Shown here piece by piece: positions 8,796 through 10,343 of a stretch of 10,343 nt of DNA (positions are counted from its first letter, which is position 1; the number at the start of each line of letters is the position of its first letter). The notes beneath the pieces were generated by a model, which was given only the letters and a program-made list of their open reading frames with translations, had not been told where the DNA came from and made no database searches. A program made the translations under genes and the position numbers. This stretch comes from Pseudomonadota bacterium (GTDB lineage Bacteria > Pseudomonadota > Alphaproteobacteria > Rhizobiales > Xanthobacteraceae), in NCBI GenBank assembly GCA_021823875.1, contig JAKAMD010000092.1, positions 1 to 10,343 of the forward strand. Reading direction: 5' to 3'.

Positions 8796-8800
8796 TCCTT
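8796..8800 (-). promoter_or_regulatory. Ribosome binding site favouring a TTG start
   Basis: On the minus strand AAGGA is 6 nt before the TTG at 8789 but 15 nt before the ATG at 8780. Spacing favours initiation at TTG, a rare codon that would lower expression of the L,D-transpeptidase. Confidence 0.5.
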
Positions 8801-8845
8801 AAGATGTGGCATCCGCAAGGCGCTTGGGGGCAAGGCTGCCGCGCC

Positions 8846-8878
8846 CTAAGCTTATGGTGAAGCTAAGGTAAATTATGG
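8846..8878. promoter_or_regulatory. AT-rich repeat cluster upstream of the L,D-transpeptidase, possible operator
   Basis: In an otherwise GC-rich gap, CTAAGCTT (8846-8853) and AAGCTAAG (8860-8867) form an inverted repeat with one mismatch. TTATGG occurs at 8852-8857 and again at 8873-8878, 21 bp apart, about two helical turns. TAAGCTTA (8847-8854) is itself a palindrome. The cluster lies about 57-89 bp before the L,D-transpeptidase start, a usual place for a regulator or promoter. No clear -35/-10 pair was found. Confidence 0.3.
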
Positions 8879-8914
8879 CAACCGGTCCCGCTGAGGAGCC
8901 TCGCGGCGGCCGTT

Positions 8915-8935
8915 GACCGGCGCTGTCAGCCGGTC
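8915..8935 (-). terminator. Hairpin across the accA stop codon
   Basis: GACCGGC (8915-8921) and GCCGGTC (8929-8935) are exact reverse complements with a 7-nt loop that contains the accA stop codon (8926-8928). There is no T-tract on the minus strand, so it may end or process the accA transcript only partly. Confidence 0.35.
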
Positions 8936-9894
8936 GCCCGGCTTAAGTTCCGGCCCATGGCCAGGAATTTCTCGCGGCGCGCGAGCCGCACCGCCTCGCG
9001 ATCAAGCCCGTGCAATTCGGCAAAGGCGTGGCCGATGGCCTCGCCGGCGGTGGCGACGGCGGCCTGCGGATCGCGGTGGGCGCCGCCGGTCGGCTCCGTC
9101 ACCACGTTGTCGATCACCCCGAAGCGCAGCATGTCCTGGGCGGTGATCTTCATGTTGGTGGCGGCGTCCTGTGCCTTGGCGGTATCGCGCCACAGGATGG
9201 AGGCAGCGCCTTCCGGCGAGATCACGCTGTAGATGGCGTGCTCCAGCATCAGCACTCGATTCGCGCTGGCGATGGCGATGGCACCGCCGGAGCCGCCTTC
9301 GCCCAGGATCATCGCCACATTGGGCACGCCGAGGCCGAGCGAGACATCGGTCGAGCGCGCGATCGCCTCGGCCTGGCCGCGCTCCTCGGCGCCGATCCCG
9401 GGATAGGCGCCGGCGGTATCGACCAAAGTGAGCACCGGGATGTCGAAGCGGTCGGCCATTTCCATCAGCCGCACCGCCTTGCGGTAGCCTTCCGGCCGCG
9501 CCATGCCGAAATTGTGCTTGAGCCGGCTTTCGGTATCGGTGCCCTTCTCGTGGCCGATGACGCAGATGCTGCTGCCGCGGAAGCGGCCGAAGCCGCCGAC
9601 AATGGCCGCGTCGTCGCCGAATTTGCGGTCGCCGGCGAGCGGTACGAAATCGCCGATCAGCCCCTTGATGTAGTCGAGGCAGTGCGGGCGCTGCGGATGG
9701 CGCGCCACTTGCGTCTTCTGCCAGGGCGTGAGCTCGGCATAGATCTCCTTGAGCGCCAGCGCCGCCTTGACCTCCAGCCGGCCAATCTCCTCGCCGATGG
9801 CGACCGCATCGCCGGCCTGACCCATGGCGCGCAATTCCTCGACCTTGGCCTCCAGTTCGGCCACGGGTTTTTCAAAATCGAGATAGCTGCGCAT
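8926..9894 (-). CDS. accA: Acetyl-CoA carboxylase carboxyltransferase subunit alpha
   Basis: With AccD it forms the carboxyltransferase that moves the carboxyl group from carboxybiotin on AccB to acetyl-CoA, giving malonyl-CoA, the first committed step of fatty acid synthesis in the cytosol. It has 322 residues, the usual length. The family N-terminus MRSYLDFEKPVAELEAKVEEL is present, followed by a helical part with PWQKTQVARHPQRPHCLDYI. The crotonase-like core carries GHEKGTDTESRLKHNFGMARPEGYRKA, then VDTAGAYPGIGAEERGQAEAIARS (about 158-181) and ILGEGGSGGAIAIASANRVLMLE (about 196-218), with SVISPEGAASILWRD after it. The ATG at 9894 has AGGA 5 nt upstream (9900-9903). It lies 89 bp after the recombinase gene and 136 bp before the L,D-transpeptidase. 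accD, accB and accC are not in the window, as is usual in this group. Intact and typical. Confidence 0.98.
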   Translation of the reverse strand: MRSYLDFEKPVAELEAKVEELRAMGQAGDAVAIGEEIGRLEVKAALALKEIYAELTPWQKTQVARHPQRPHCLDYIKGLIGDFVPLAGDRKFGDDAAIVGGFGRFRGSSICVIGHEKGTDTESRLKHNFGMARPEGYRKAVRLMEMADRFDIPVLTLVDTAGAYPGIGAEERGQAEAIARSTDVSLGLGVPNVAMILGEGGSGGAIAIASANRVLMLEHAIYSVISPEGAASILWRDTAKAQDAATNMKITAQDMLRFGVIDNVVTEPTGGAHRDPQAAVATAGEAIGHAFAELHGLDREAVRLARREKFLAMGRNLSRATG

Positions 9895-9954
9895 TACGGT
9901 CCTGGGCTCGGGTTTCGATCGGGCGGAAGTGACCCAGGTAGGGCCGTTAAGTCA

Positions 9955-9970
9955 AGCAAGGGGGCTTGCT
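9955..9970. terminator. Short hairpin between xerD and accA
   Basis: AGCAAG (9955-9960) and CTTGCT (9965-9970) form a perfect 6-bp stem with a 4-base loop, 14 bp after the xerD stop codon. No T-run follows on the minus strand. It may be a weak terminator for xerD or simply part of the accA leader. Confidence 0.3.
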
Positions 9971-9983
9971 GGCTCCGATGCGC

Positions 9984-10343
9984 TCAGCCTTCCCCCAGCG
10001 GGTGCAGGTCGCGCACCAGGGTCTTCAGCCGCTCCTCCAGAACATGGGTATAGATCTGCGTCGTGGAAATGTCGGCGTGCCCGAGCAGCGTCTGCACCAC
10101 CCTGAGGTCGGCGCCATTGTGCAAGAGATGGCTGGCAAAGGCGTGGCGCAACACATGCGGCGATAGCCGCTCGCCGCCGATGCCGCAGACCGCGCCCAGC
10201 GCCTTCAATTCGCGGGCGAAATGCTGGCGGGTGAGGTGGCCCTGCTCGCCGAACGAGGGAAACAGCCATTTCGACTGCGCCTCGCGCCCGGCTTCCGCGC
10301 GCAGCGCGAGATAGGCAGCCATGGCGCGCTTGGCGGACTGGTT
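9984..10343 (-). CDS. xerD: Tyrosine recombinase XerD, C-terminal part
   Basis: With XerC and FtsK, XerD resolves chromosome dimers at the dif site at cell division. The frame runs to the window edge (first readable residues NQSAKRAMAAYL), leaving 119 residues. The C-terminal catalytic core is visible: LTRQHFARELKALG, then HVLRHAFASHLL with the His and Arg of the family H-x-x-R motif, LGHADISTTQIYTHV with the second His and the nucleophile Tyr, and the typical end LVRDLHPLGEG. The first catalytic Arg, the Lys and the SAM-like DNA-binding domain lie outside the window. XerC and XerD are close paralogues; XerD is preferred because of the accA neighbour, which I recall from Rhizobiales, and the HPLGEG end. 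A phage or plasmid integrase is unlikely given the housekeeping setting. Confidence 0.88.
   Translation of the reverse strand, partial: NQSAKRAMAAYLALRAEAGREAQSKWLFPSFGEQGHLTRQHFARELKALGAVCGIGGERLSPHVLRHAFASHLLHNGADLRVVQTLLGHADISTTQIYTHVLEERLKTLVRDLHPLGEG

Noticed and set aside
9927..9955. Possible accA promoter (TTGACT, 17 bp, TCACTT on the minus strand)
   Set aside because: The -35 box is good but the -10 box matches TATAAT poorly, so I do not list it as a feature.
9010..10053. 347-codon open frame antisense to accA
   Set aside because: Gly/Ala/Asp/His-rich shadow of accA and the xerD-accA gap, with no domain signature.

Overview
The window reads as chromosomal DNA of a GC-rich alphaproteobacterium, most likely order Hyphomicrobiales (Rhizobiales), close to the Bradyrhizobium / Rhodopseudomonas / Xanthobacteraceae group. 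The grounds are strong G/C third positions, a SecA with the insert before its LNARYHEQEA motif that I recall from alphaproteobacteria, a parvulin-type peptidyl-prolyl isomerase divergent from secA, accA next to a XerD-type recombinase, and one copy of a short palindromic repeat (core CCGAAAAGTGGG...CCGGTTTTCGG) that I recall as common between genes in this order. This assignment is inference; no database was searched.

Layout. 1-888 (+): C-terminal part of an unrecognised, probably exported protein with an Ig-like look, cut by the window edge. 889-950: a perfect 12-bp hairpin between convergent genes. 951-1883 (-): exported peptidyl-prolyl isomerase. 1884-2202: divergent promoter region with a good sigma70-type promoter for secA. 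2203-5004 (+): complete secA, followed closely by a 69-residue unknown protein (5050-5259) and a family III CoA-transferase with unusual domain order (5282-6727). 6645-6986 (-): GIY-YIG domain protein whose 3' end overlaps the CoA-transferase 3' end. 7000-7044: palindromic repeat. 7101-8789 (-): lipoprotein-type L,D-transpeptidase with a long Pro/Ala-rich tail. 8926-9894 (-): accA. 9984-10343 (-): C-terminal part of a XerD-type recombinase.

How it fits together. Two gene strings face each other and meet near 6.7 kb. The plus-strand string is secA, the 69-residue gene and the CoA-transferase. The minus-strand string is xerD, accA, the L,D-transpeptidase and the GIY-YIG gene, with gaps of 89-136 bp, so those need not be one transcript. 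Most of the content is housekeeping: protein export and periplasmic folding (SecA, PPIase), fatty acid synthesis (AccA), chromosome dimer resolution (XerD) and cell-wall cross-linking (L,D-transpeptidase).

I do not see a clearly new biological system. The points most worth a second look are the rearranged motif order of the CoA-transferase, the unknown surface-type gene beside the PPIase, the palindromic repeat, the long tail and TTG start of the L,D-transpeptidase, and the small gene behind secA.
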